Assembly: GCA_905210845.1 (NCBI GenBank)
Contig: CAJLYG010000070.1
Location: forward strand, 1-13,323
Source: an uncultured Prevotella sp.
GTDB taxonomy: Bacteria; Bacteroidota; Bacteroidia; Bacteroidales; Bacteroidaceae
DNA length: 13,323 bases
Direction of reading: 5' to 3'
Part shown: positions 8,880-13,323 of the stretch, one piece after another
How the letters are laid out: each line of letters opens with the position of its first letter
Numbering within the stretch: the first letter of the stretch is position 1
The notes under the pieces: generated by a model
What the model was told of the DNA's origin: nothing
The model's input: only the letters and a program-made list of their open reading frames with translations
Databases searched by the model: none
Position numbers and translations under genes: made by a program

Positions 8880-8900
8880 ATTGCTTGCAAAGTAAGCAAT
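8880..8900 (-). promoter_or_regulatory. Inverted repeat over a candidate tamB promoter
   Basis: ATTGCTT (8880-8886) and AAGCAAT (8894-8900) are perfect inverted copies separated by 7 bases. On the minus strand the interior reads TTACTTTG (8888-8895), one base off the TAnnTTTG -7 consensus, without a good -33 element. The repeat may be an operator on a tamB promoter or, if transcription starts further upstream, an RNA hairpin. Confidence 0.35.
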
Positions 8901-8948
8901 TTTTCGTGAATAAAATGAGATTTAGGTACTAAAAATGTTCTATATCCC

Positions 8949-9629
8949 TTATTTTTTTATCGTTTTCACGATCTCTTGCCATAATCTGTTTTCTGGCACA
9001 GGAGCTGTTACGTGAATAACTTCCTTTGAAACAGGATGGATAAACGTTATATCATGAGATAATAAAGAAATGCTTCCATCCGGGTTAGAACGTCTTGCCC
9101 CGTACTTCAAATCACCCTTGATTGGGCATCCAATATTAGCTAACTGGCACCGAATCTGATGATGCCGCCCAGTCATCAGATGCACTTCTAATAAAGAATA
9201 ATGATCACTCTGACCTATTACGCGATAGGTAAGCATGGCTTTTTTCGACTTAGGCACTTCATGATCGTAGGCATAGCTTTTATTTTGCCTTTCATTACGC
9301 ACAAGCCAGTCTGTCAACGTGTCCTCCAACTTGGATGGGCGATTCTGGGTGATAGCCCAATACGTTTTCTGAATATCCCCATCACGGAACATTTTATTAA
9401 GTCTCGTCAATGCCTTAGAAGTCTTGGCAAAAACCACCAAGCCAGAAACAGGACGATCAAGGCGATGTACCACGCCCAAGAAAACATTCCCAGGCTTATG
9501 GTACTTCACCTTCATATAATCCTTCACGGTCTCTGACAATGGGACATCTCCGGTTTTATCCCCTTGCACGATTTCTCCACTGTCTTTTGAGACAATGATA
9601 AGATGGTTATCCTCGTAGACGACTAACAT
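8949..9629 (-). CDS. RluA-family RNA pseudouridine synthase
   Basis: This is a 226-residue cytoplasmic enzyme that converts specific uridines in rRNA or tRNA to pseudouridine. The catalytic motif HRLDRPVSG (residues 55-63) contains the essential aspartate D58; the more usual form is HRLDxxTSG. Further family signatures are LEVHLMTGRHHQIRCQLA (about 147-164) and GDLKYGA. The protein begins directly with the catalytic domain, with no S4 RNA-binding domain, which puts it in the short RluA-like group. Only 3 bases separate its ATG from the stop codon of the reductase gene, so they are one operon. Which RNA position is modified cannot be read from the sequence, so no specific symbol is given. Confidence 0.9.
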   Translation of the reverse strand: MLVVYEDNHLIIVSKDSGEIVQGDKTGDVPLSETVKDYMKVKYHKPGNVFLGVVHRLDRPVSGLVVFAKTSKALTRLNKMFRDGDIQKTYWAITQNRPSKLEDTLTDWLVRNERQNKSYAYDHEVPKSKKAMLTYRVIGQSDHYSLLEVHLMTGRHHQIRCQLANIGCPIKGDLKYGARRSNPDGSISLLSHDITFIHPVSKEVIHVTAPVPENRLWQEIVKTIKK

Positions 9630-9632
9630 CTA

Positions 9633-10385
9633 TTACATATTCATTCCACCATCTACCTGGATCACCTGACCGCTTACATAGCTTGAAAGGTCTGATGCCA
9701 GATATAATGCTGTATTAGCAATATCCTCTACTGTTCCTCCACGACGCAAAGGAATCTTGTTAATCCATTGCTTACGAATATCTTCAGATAAAGCCTGCGT
9801 CATCGCCGTATCAATGAAACCTGGGGCAATTGCATTCGCCCGAATCCCCTTAGGTCCCATTTCCTGACCAATGCTCTTAGCCAAAGCGATCAAGCCTGCT
9901 TTCGAAGCAGCATAATTGCACTGCCCTGCATTGCCGTGGACACCTACAACTGATGCCATATTGATAATCGAGCCTTTACGCTGGCGCATCATAACTGGAA
10001 TGCAAGCATGAATAAAATTAAAGGCACTCTTCAAATTGACCGCAATCACAGCATCCCACTGTTGCTCCGTCATCCGAAGCATGAGACCATCTTTCGTGAT
10101 GCCCGCATTGTTGACAAGGATGTCAATGCTCCCAAATTCATCTTTTACCTTTTTCACGACCTCTTCTGTCTGTGCGAAATCTGCGGCATTGCTGGCATAG
10201 CCCTTACATTTCACGCCCAAAGCAGCAATTTCTCTTTCTGTAGCAAGCCCGCCATGCTCTTCATCAATAAAGAGATCCGTAAAGGCAATATTAGCTCCTT
10301 CTGAAGCGAACTTCAATGCAATGGCTTTTCCAATACCACGCGCGGCACCTGTAATGAGGGCCGTCTTATTCGTTAATAATCCCAT
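9633..10385 (-). CDS. fabG: 3-oxoacyl-[acyl-carrier-protein] reductase (FabG)
   Basis: This classical short-chain dehydrogenase/reductase has 250 residues and, as FabG, uses NADPH to reduce 3-oxoacyl-ACP to 3-hydroxyacyl-ACP in type II fatty-acid synthesis. Visible motifs are the cofactor loop TGAARGIG (12-19), NNAG (92-95), the catalytic N117, S145, Y158 and K162 (YAASK), PGF (188-190), and the end VDGGMNM. I chose the ATG at 10385, giving MGLLTNKTALITG, because it fits the family length. A GTG at 10433 would add 16 unfitting residues and overlap the stop codon of the TetR gene. It lies 44 bases behind the TetR gene with no promoter of its own, and 3 bases before the pseudouridine synthase. 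FabG is very likely, but other SDR substrates cannot be excluded from sequence alone. Confidence 0.88.
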   Translation of the reverse strand: MGLLTNKTALITGAARGIGKAIALKFASEGANIAFTDLFIDEEHGGLATEREIAALGVKCKGYASNAADFAQTEEVVKKVKDEFGSIDILVNNAGITKDGLMLRMTEQQWDAVIAVNLKSAFNFIHACIPVMMRQRKGSIINMASVVGVHGNAGQCNYAASKAGLIALAKSIGQEMGPKGIRANAIAPGFIDTAMTQALSEDIRKQWINKIPLRRGGTVEDIANTALYLASDLSSYVSGQVIQVDGGMNM

Positions 10386-10418
10386 GTTATAATATGATTT
10401 AAATGTTATATATGATTT
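10384..10418 (-). repeat. Imperfect tandem direct repeat at the fabG start
   Basis: ATGTTATAATATGATTT (10384-10400, plus strand) recurs two bases later as ATGTTATATATGATTT (10403-10418), identical but for one missing base. It fills most of the gap between the TetR gene and fabG and touches the fabG start codon. It may be a simple local duplication; a regulatory role is unproven. Confidence 0.6.
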
Positions 10419-10429
10419 TCTAATCTCAA

Positions 10430-11026
10430 TCACATTTTGCTCGTGCTCTTTCCTAAAGCACCATAAACTACCTTTGCCACAAGAGGCTTACTGGATTCAG
10501 TCGTCAAGCCATGCCCCAGTCTTCCATAAATGAAAGGGACTTCAAGCCCTTTGATACAATAGTGTGTAATATCAGCGACGAGTTCAACATTGTCAATATC
10601 AAACTCACCATCTGCCTTCCCCTCAGCATATACCCTACGGAAAAGCTCTATTTCATCTTCATCGAAATTCTTACGAACCTTTTCTACCATCCAAATATTA
10701 CGGAAGAACTCTGCCCGAAGGTTTCCATTGCGGACGACCGTCTCTTTAATCATACTCAAATGGGTATAAATAAGCTCAATAATTTTATCCTGAGGACGGA
10801 TCTTCATCGCAGCCACTTCATCAAGCTTATCAGACAGACGCTCAAGCTCCGACTCTATTACCGCAGAATAGACATCCTCCTTCCTACTAAAATAAGTATA
10901 GAGAGTACGACGCCCCTTACCAGAAGCTACGGCAATATCATTCATCGTTGTATTGGCGATTCCATTTTTGGCGAACAATTGTCTTGCTACGTCTACTAAT
11001 TTCTGCCTTGTTTTGGATATTGACAT
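10430..11026 (-). CDS. TetR/AcrR-family transcriptional regulator
   Basis: This 198-residue DNA-binding protein begins with a typical TetR helix-turn-helix: RQKLVDVARQLFAKNGI (7-23), TTMNDIAVASGKGRRTLYTY (26-45), then FSRKEDVYSAV. The C-terminal helical part (about 60-190), which binds ligand and dimerises, is not conserved enough to show the ligand. The ATG at 11026 is preferred over the one at 11050 because AGGAGG lies 9 bases before it. It heads the cluster with fabG and the pseudouridine synthase and has a full promoter. An inverted repeat over that promoter suggests self-repression. The fabG neighbour makes fatty-acid or acyl-CoA/ACP sensing plausible, but this is inference from context only. 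Confidence 0.9.
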   Translation of the reverse strand: MSISKTRQKLVDVARQLFAKNGIANTTMNDIAVASGKGRRTLYTYFSRKEDVYSAVIESELERLSDKLDEVAAMKIRPQDKIIELIYTHLSMIKETVVRNGNLRAEFFRNIWMVEKVRKNFDEDEIELFRRVYAEGKADGEFDIDNVELVADITHYCIKGLEVPFIYGRLGHGLTTESSKPLVAKVVYGALGKSTSKM

Positions 11027-11035
11027 ACTATTGTT

Positions 11036-11041
11036 CCTCCT
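11036..11041 (-). promoter_or_regulatory. Strong Shine-Dalgarno deciding the TetR start
   Basis: The minus strand reads AGGAGG here, 9 bases before the ATG at 11026. No comparable site precedes the other genes in this window, and strong Shine-Dalgarno sequences are uncommon in Bacteroidota. It shows that the upstream ATG at 11050 is not the main start. Confidence 0.75.
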
Positions 11042-11052
11042 TTCTTTCAAAA

Positions 11053-11078
11053 TTGCACAACCAAGTTTTCATGTGCAA
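11053..11078 (-). promoter_or_regulatory. Inverted repeat over the TetR gene promoter, candidate operator
   Basis: TTGCACA (11053-11059) and TGTGCAA (11072-11078) are perfect inverted copies with a 12-base spacer. The right half covers the TTG of the -7 element and the predicted start near 11072, so a bound dimer would block the promoter. The position fits TetR autorepression; binding itself is inferred. Confidence 0.5.
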
Positions 11079-11107
11079 AAGTATTACATTTATTTGAATT
11101 AAGCAAA
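11076..11107 (-). promoter_or_regulatory. Promoter of the TetR-fabG-pseudouridine synthase cluster
   Basis: On the minus strand TTTG (11104-11107), a 20-base spacer and TACTTTTG (11076-11083) match TTTG-N19-21-TAnnTTTG exactly. The predicted start is near 11072, giving a 46-base leader. The cluster may extend into tamB-tamL, since no terminator is seen in between. Confidence 0.8.
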
Positions 11108-11174
11108 TTATTTCATTGACAATTCATAAAAATAGGCTTTTTGAGACTGAGAAATAAAAATAATGATCCTAATA

Positions 11175-11206
11175 TTTGGATATTTCAATGAAAAGCAGTA
11201 CCTTTG
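11175..11206 (+). promoter_or_regulatory. Promoter of the initiator tRNA gene
   Basis: TTTG (11175-11178), a 20-base spacer and TACCTTTG (11199-11206) form a perfect Bacteroidota promoter. The start is predicted near 11210, leaving a 5' leader of about 32 bases to be removed by RNase P. Confidence 0.85.
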
Positions 11207-11241
11207 CACTCGCAATTAAGAGGATGACATAATCCTAACAT

Positions 11242-11314
11242 CGCGGAGTGGAGCAGTTGGTAGCTCGCCAGGCTCATAACCTGGAGGTCGCACGTTCGAG
11301 TCCTGCCTCCGCAA
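11242..11314 (+). tRNA. Initiator tRNA-fMet (CAT)
   Basis: This 73-base cloverleaf has anticodon CAT at 11275-11277. Acceptor strand CGCGGAG (11242-11248) faces CTCCGCA (11307-11313) with the first pair a C-A mismatch, the hallmark that lets formyltransferase recognise initiator tRNA. The D-stem has A11-T24, also initiator-specific. The anticodon stem CCAGG/CCTGG (11268-11272, 11280-11284) ends in two G-C pairs next to the loop, preceded by A-T instead of the usual third G-C. The T-stem GCACG (11290-11294) and CCTGC (11302-11306) has a C-C mismatch at its fourth pair. CCA is not encoded. It has its own promoter and terminator and is the only gene on the plus strand. Confidence 0.96.
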
Positions 11315-11321
11315 CAAAGCA

Positions 11322-11361
11322 AAGCGTAACTCGTTGATCATTCAACCGGTTGCGCTTTTTT
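11322..11361 (+). terminator. Intrinsic terminator of the tRNA gene
   Basis: AAGCGTAAC (11322-11330) pairs with GTTGCGCTT (11349-11357), nine pairs including one G-T wobble. An inner TTGA/TCAA pairing may add to it, and six T (11356-11361) follow. It begins 7 bases after the mature tRNA end. Confidence 0.85.
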
Positions 11362-11499
11362 CGTAACCAACATTCAAACATCATATTTGTCAAAAAACGG
11401 CTCAGTAAAAAAATAGTGGGGATATGCGTATTAGGGCACAGTAGAGAATTAATAAGTCTTAGGCGCGCCAAGTATCAAACTTTTGAGATCGGAGGCTAC
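11362..11499. other. Intergenic stretch without recognisable feature
   Basis: Between the tRNA terminator and the broken small reading frame I see no credible gene, promoter or repeat. There is no second copy of the tRNA 3' end here or elsewhere in the window, so no attachment-site duplication is visible. A GGCGCGCC palindrome at 11462-11469 is the only notable word. Confidence 0.5.
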
Positions 11500-11653
11500 C
11501 TATTCTAGAGTTTTACGTCGATCGTCATAGTGCCCACACATATTTATCAAGCTCCTCCACACTGGCAAATGACTTCAACATACCCTGTGCAACCTGCTCC
11601 ACACGTGGCATGAAATCATCACGACTCATGAGCGTTTCATTCTTTTCTTCCAC
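11500..11653 (-). pseudogene. Small charged reading frame, probably broken; function unknown
   Basis: A 34-residue frame runs from the ATG at 11629 to TGA at 11525-11527. It reads MSRDDFMPRVEQVAQG, then helical, acidic residues ending in ELDKYVWAL. In-frame sequence continues upstream to a GTG at 11653 and beyond to a TGA (11666-11668). Immediately at the stop, another frame continues with HYDDRRKTLE and stops at 11500-11502; its charge and codon style look like a natural continuation. The simplest reading is a small helical protein disrupted by a frameshift near 11532, and perhaps also by the upstream TGA. I do not recognise the family. It begins a few bases after the SGNH hydrolase gene and has no obvious ribosome-binding site, so it may also be a chance frame. 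Confidence 0.35.
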
Positions 11654-11680
11654 CTTATTAACAATTCAACTCATAGTATT

Positions 11681-12349
11681 CTAATCTTGAACATACTTTT
11701 TAAGGTGGAAAGCCCATACCTTATAACCAAATGGAGATAGATGAATGCCATCGGAAGTCATGGAAGGAAGCAACTGGGAAGAACCGTGGCGAAGAAATTT
11801 TGAATAAAGATTAATAAAGCCTATATCATGTCTCTTACAATAGATATGTAACAAGTGATTCACCTGCAACAAATCATTAGATTTGTTCTTCAAATGATCA
11901 TCGATTTCAAAAGAAACATCATTAATAGGGAATAGTGTTTGAACATACAATTTAGTAGAGGGCGAGCCAGAACGGATTTTAGAAATAACCTGTCCACAAG
12001 CATTGACAACCTGCAGTGGTGACAGTCCTTGGGCTAAATCATCCAAGCCTATTAATAGTACGATAACCCTCGGCTTTCCCGGAAGAATCTGTCCTAACCG
12101 AGAGTAAACATCCATCACCCGATCACCTGCAATTCCTCTATTTCTAATATGCCTTAAGCCTAATAACTTACTCCAATCCCCAGCATACTCTATCGCACTA
12201 CTACCTAACATCACGACATCCGTACTGTCAATAGGACGCATAGAATCAAATTCTCTAACTCTTTCTATATGATGGGATGAAAAGACCTGCTGACTACTGA
12301 CTTGAAGAGAAATCAAAAAGGGGAAGAATGACAATAGAAACTTATTCAT
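11681..12349 (-). CDS. Secreted SGNH/GDSL-type hydrolase
   Basis: This is a 222-residue exported esterase-like protein. Residues 1-19 form a signal peptide (MNKFLLSFFPFLISLQVSS). The SGNH blocks are all recognisable. Block I is MLGSSAIEYAGDW with nucleophile S51, and block II is RNRGIAGD with G72. Block III is GLDD (101-104), and block V is DGIHLSP with D200 and H203 as the acid-base pair. Block III normally reads GxND; here the oxyanion-hole asparagine is replaced by aspartate D103. The family includes carbohydrate acetylesterases and lipid or acyl esterases acting outside the cytoplasm, but the substrate is not readable here. The gene has a -7 promoter element 30 bases upstream and a 15-base palindrome at the -20 to -34 position. 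No terminator was found after it. Confidence 0.85.
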   Translation of the reverse strand: MNKFLLSFFPFLISLQVSSQQVFSSHHIERVREFDSMRPIDSTDVVMLGSSAIEYAGDWSKLLGLRHIRNRGIAGDRVMDVYSRLGQILPGKPRVIVLLIGLDDLAQGLSPLQVVNACGQVISKIRSGSPSTKLYVQTLFPINDVSFEIDDHLKNKSNDLLQVNHLLHIYCKRHDIGFINLYSKFLRHGSSQLLPSMTSDGIHLSPFGYKVWAFHLKKYVQD

Positions 12350-12378
12350 ACCGACAAAATAAATAATTGAACATGCTG

Positions 12379-12386
12379 CAAATTTA
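12379..12386 (-). promoter_or_regulatory. Promoter -7 element for the SGNH hydrolase gene
   Basis: The minus strand reads TAAATTTG, a perfect TAnnTTTG match, with a predicted start near 12375 and a 26-base leader. No TTTG occurs at the -33 spacing; that region is occupied by a palindrome, suggesting an activator or repressor may be required. Confidence 0.6.
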
Positions 12387-12393
12387 GATAAAA

Positions 12394-12408
12394 ATCCTAA
12401 GTTAGGAT
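12394..12408. promoter_or_regulatory. Perfect 15-base palindrome upstream of the SGNH hydrolase promoter
   Basis: ATCCTAA (12394-12400), a central G, and TTAGGAT (12402-12408) form a perfect inverted repeat that ends 7 bases upstream of the -7 element. A one-base spacer does not suit an RNA hairpin, so a dimeric DNA-binding protein is the likelier user. The regulator is unknown. Confidence 0.5.
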
Positions 12409-12471
12409 CCGGTTAAAGCAAAAAATTAGAAATCGTTACCATATTTTGGATAGTAATATATAAGTTGAGTT

Positions 12472-12512
12472 AAAAAAATCCGGCAACTGAACAAAAAAGA
12501 CTGTTGCCGGAT
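12472..12512 (-). terminator. Intrinsic terminator of the lytic transglycosylase gene
   Basis: A perfect 10-bp stem ATCCGGCAAC (12478-12487) / GTTGCCGGAT (12503-12512) with a 15-base loop is followed on the minus strand by a run of T (12472-12477, seven with the base at the stem foot). It lies 7 bases after the stop codon. Confidence 0.93.
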
Positions 12513-12519
12513 AATAACC

Positions 12520-12963
12520 TTAATTCATAGCGTTGATCACTTTCTCAAAATAGCGCTGCGTTCGCTTTACACTATATCGAAGTCCACCGTTCCATGCCCG
12601 AATAGCCTTTTCTATACTATTAAGAGGATTATAAGCCGATTGAATGAGCAGAAACATTTCCTTGGACTTTGCTATGCTAAATCTGTCTGATAGCTTGAAT
12701 CTCTTTGTACTTTTCCTCCTTTTTAAGATCTGATTACATTCAGCTACCAAAATAGGAGTGATCTGCATCGCTCCAACTGAGTTACCACTTTTCGCACGTG
12801 GGTTTCCTTCACTTTCTACCTTAATAATTGCATTCATCACAGGAGTCCAATCGAATGCAGTTGTTGAGTCACTAACATCATCATTAACGGCTGCAGACGC
12901 AATAGTAGGATTAATCAACAAAAAAGAAAAACATAAAAATACCAATCTAATTATTCTCTTCAT
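12520..12963 (-). CDS. Small secreted lytic transglycosylase (SLT-like)
   Basis: This 147-residue protein has a signal peptide (MKRIIRLVFLCFSFLLINPT, then IASA before the likely cut at 24) and one lysozyme-like SLT domain. Such enzymes cleave the MurNAc-GlcNAc bond of peptidoglycan without water, forming 1,6-anhydro-MurNAc. The catalytic glutamate is probably E50 in VESEGNPRAKSG. GAMQITP (64-70) and AWNGG (123-127) correspond to the family GLMQI and YNGG/YNAG motifs. The ATG at 12963 is preferred because it gives a clean signal peptide; an ATG at 12990 would add nine residues in front of it. The domain is small, without LysM or other wall-binding parts, like enzymes that open the wall locally. 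It is monocistronic, with a full promoter, a leader of about 148 bases and a strong terminator. Confidence 0.85.
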   Translation of the reverse strand: MKRIIRLVFLCFSFLLINPTIASAAVNDDVSDSTTAFDWTPVMNAIIKVESEGNPRAKSGNSVGAMQITPILVAECNQILKRRKSTKRFKLSDRFSIAKSKEMFLLIQSAYNPLNSIEKAIRAWNGGLRYSVKRTQRYFEKVINAMN

Positions 12964-13057
12964 AACTAACAATTTATGGAACCTGAGCATAGAAAAAGCC
13001 CGCGACTATTGCCGAAAAGAGAATGAACTAATAGTCTAAATTCCGTTAGATACTTTC

Positions 13058-13100
13058 ATGAGAGATCACCACACCACTACAAATCTGATGACACTCTCAT
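13058..13100 (-). promoter_or_regulatory. Inverted repeat in the long leader of the lytic transglycosylase gene
   Basis: ATGAGAG (13058-13064) and CTCTCAT (13094-13100) pair perfectly around 29 bases, starting about 11 bases into the predicted transcript. An ATCA/TGAT pairing inside could extend it past a bulge. It may be a structured 5' leader; no known RNA family is recognised. Confidence 0.35.
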
Positions 13101-13114
13101 ATAATTATCAATTG

Positions 13115-13145
13115 CAAAAGTACAAAAAATTATTGAGAAAACAAA
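13115..13145 (-). promoter_or_regulatory. Promoter of the lytic transglycosylase gene
   Basis: On the minus strand TTTG (13142-13145), a 19-base spacer and TACTTTTG (13115-13122) match the Bacteroidota consensus. The predicted start near 13111 leaves an unusually long leader of about 148 bases. Confidence 0.78.
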
Positions 13146-13323
13146 GAAAACAGAGTGAGAGTTGACTATTTTTAAGAAAACTATTACATTAGATAAACAG
13201 TTGATTATCAAGAGTTAAAGAATTTTTAATCAATGCAAATTGTAAATAAATACAAACAAACATCAATATCAGTCCATTCCATACGGATATAAAACGCAAG
13301 GGCCCCGGGGATATTGCATCCCC
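13146..13323. other. AT-rich upstream region ending in a GC-rich patch
   Basis: No gene can be supported here. A minus-strand frame enters from the right edge and stays open for 44 codons to TAA at 13189-13191, but a second frame is open for about 31 codons too, so neither is convincing. The last 24 bases are abruptly GC-rich: CCCCGGGG (13303-13310) and a hairpin GGGGAT/ATCCCC (13307-13312, 13318-13323). This may be the edge of another gene or element outside the window. Confidence 0.3.

Noticed and set aside
10386..10433. GTG start at 10433 for the reductase, overlapping the end of the TetR gene
   Set aside because: The extra 16 residues do not resemble the family N-terminus; the ATG at 10385 gives the normal FabG length and start.
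11462..11469. GGCGCGCC palindrome
   Set aside because: A single 8-base word with no promoter or partner copy nearby; it can be chance.
11274..11471. A 65-codon minus-strand frame ending in AGLERATSRL
   Set aside because: Its end is the antisense of the tRNA gene; this peptide is a well-known artefact of translating tRNA DNA, and the frame also spans the tRNA terminator.
11242..11680. A genomic island inserted at the tRNA gene
   Set aside because: The neighbourhood is AT-rich and has a broken gene, but there is no integrase and no repeated copy of the tRNA 3' end within the window.
12758..13039. A 93-codon plus-strand frame opposite the lytic transglycosylase start
   Set aside because: It covers the antisense of the signal peptide and leader of a gene with clear catalytic motifs, and has no promoter.
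1..13323. CRISPR array, insertion sequence or phage genes
   Set aside because: No regularly spaced repeats, transposase or integrase motifs, or terminal inverted repeats were seen on either strand.

Overview
The window looks like chromosomal DNA from a Bacteroidales bacterium, probably Parabacteroides or a close relative. The evidence is the repeated promoter form TTTG-N19-20-TAnnTTTG, the near absence of Shine-Dalgarno sites, initiator-tRNA DNA with no encoded CCA, and a TamB gene followed by a lipoprotein version of TamA (TamL), an arrangement typical of Bacteroidota. Genus placement is inference. All recognisable protein genes are on the minus strand; only the tRNA is on the plus strand.

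Read in the direction of transcription (right to left), the window has three parts. (1) Positions 13323-11500 are AT-rich and accessory-looking. They hold a small secreted lytic transglycosylase with its own promoter and a strong terminator, a secreted SGNH hydrolase with a palindrome at its promoter, and a short broken reading frame. The extreme right end contains an abrupt GC-rich patch of unknown identity. (2) Positions 11361-11100 hold the initiator tRNA-Met on the plus strand, with a complete promoter and terminator. It is divergent from the next cluster. (3) Positions 11107-1923 hold a tight cluster: a TetR-type regulator (with a rare strong Shine-Dalgarno and an inverted repeat over its promoter), a FabG-type reductase, an RluA-type pseudouridine synthase, then TamB and TamL, whose coding regions overlap by 17 bases. 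After a hairpin and a new promoter come a nucleotidyltransferase, an intrinsic terminator, and a DHH-family oligoribonuclease/pAp phosphatase (NrnA type) that runs off the left edge.

Functionally the centre is envelope biogenesis: TamB should bridge the periplasm from the inner membrane to TamL, an Omp85 barrel anchored by a lipid. The FabG-type enzyme points to fatty-acid (lipid) synthesis beside it, and the TetR protein is a plausible local regulator. The two right-hand enzymes act on the cell wall or on extracytoplasmic esters.

I did not find a clear undescribed multi-gene system. The best leads are regulatory: an essentially leaderless nrnA promoter nested in the upstream terminator, palindromes placed on three promoters, stem-loops in the tamB leader, a mismatched T-arm in the initiator tRNA, and a probably frameshifted small gene between the tRNA and the hydrolase.
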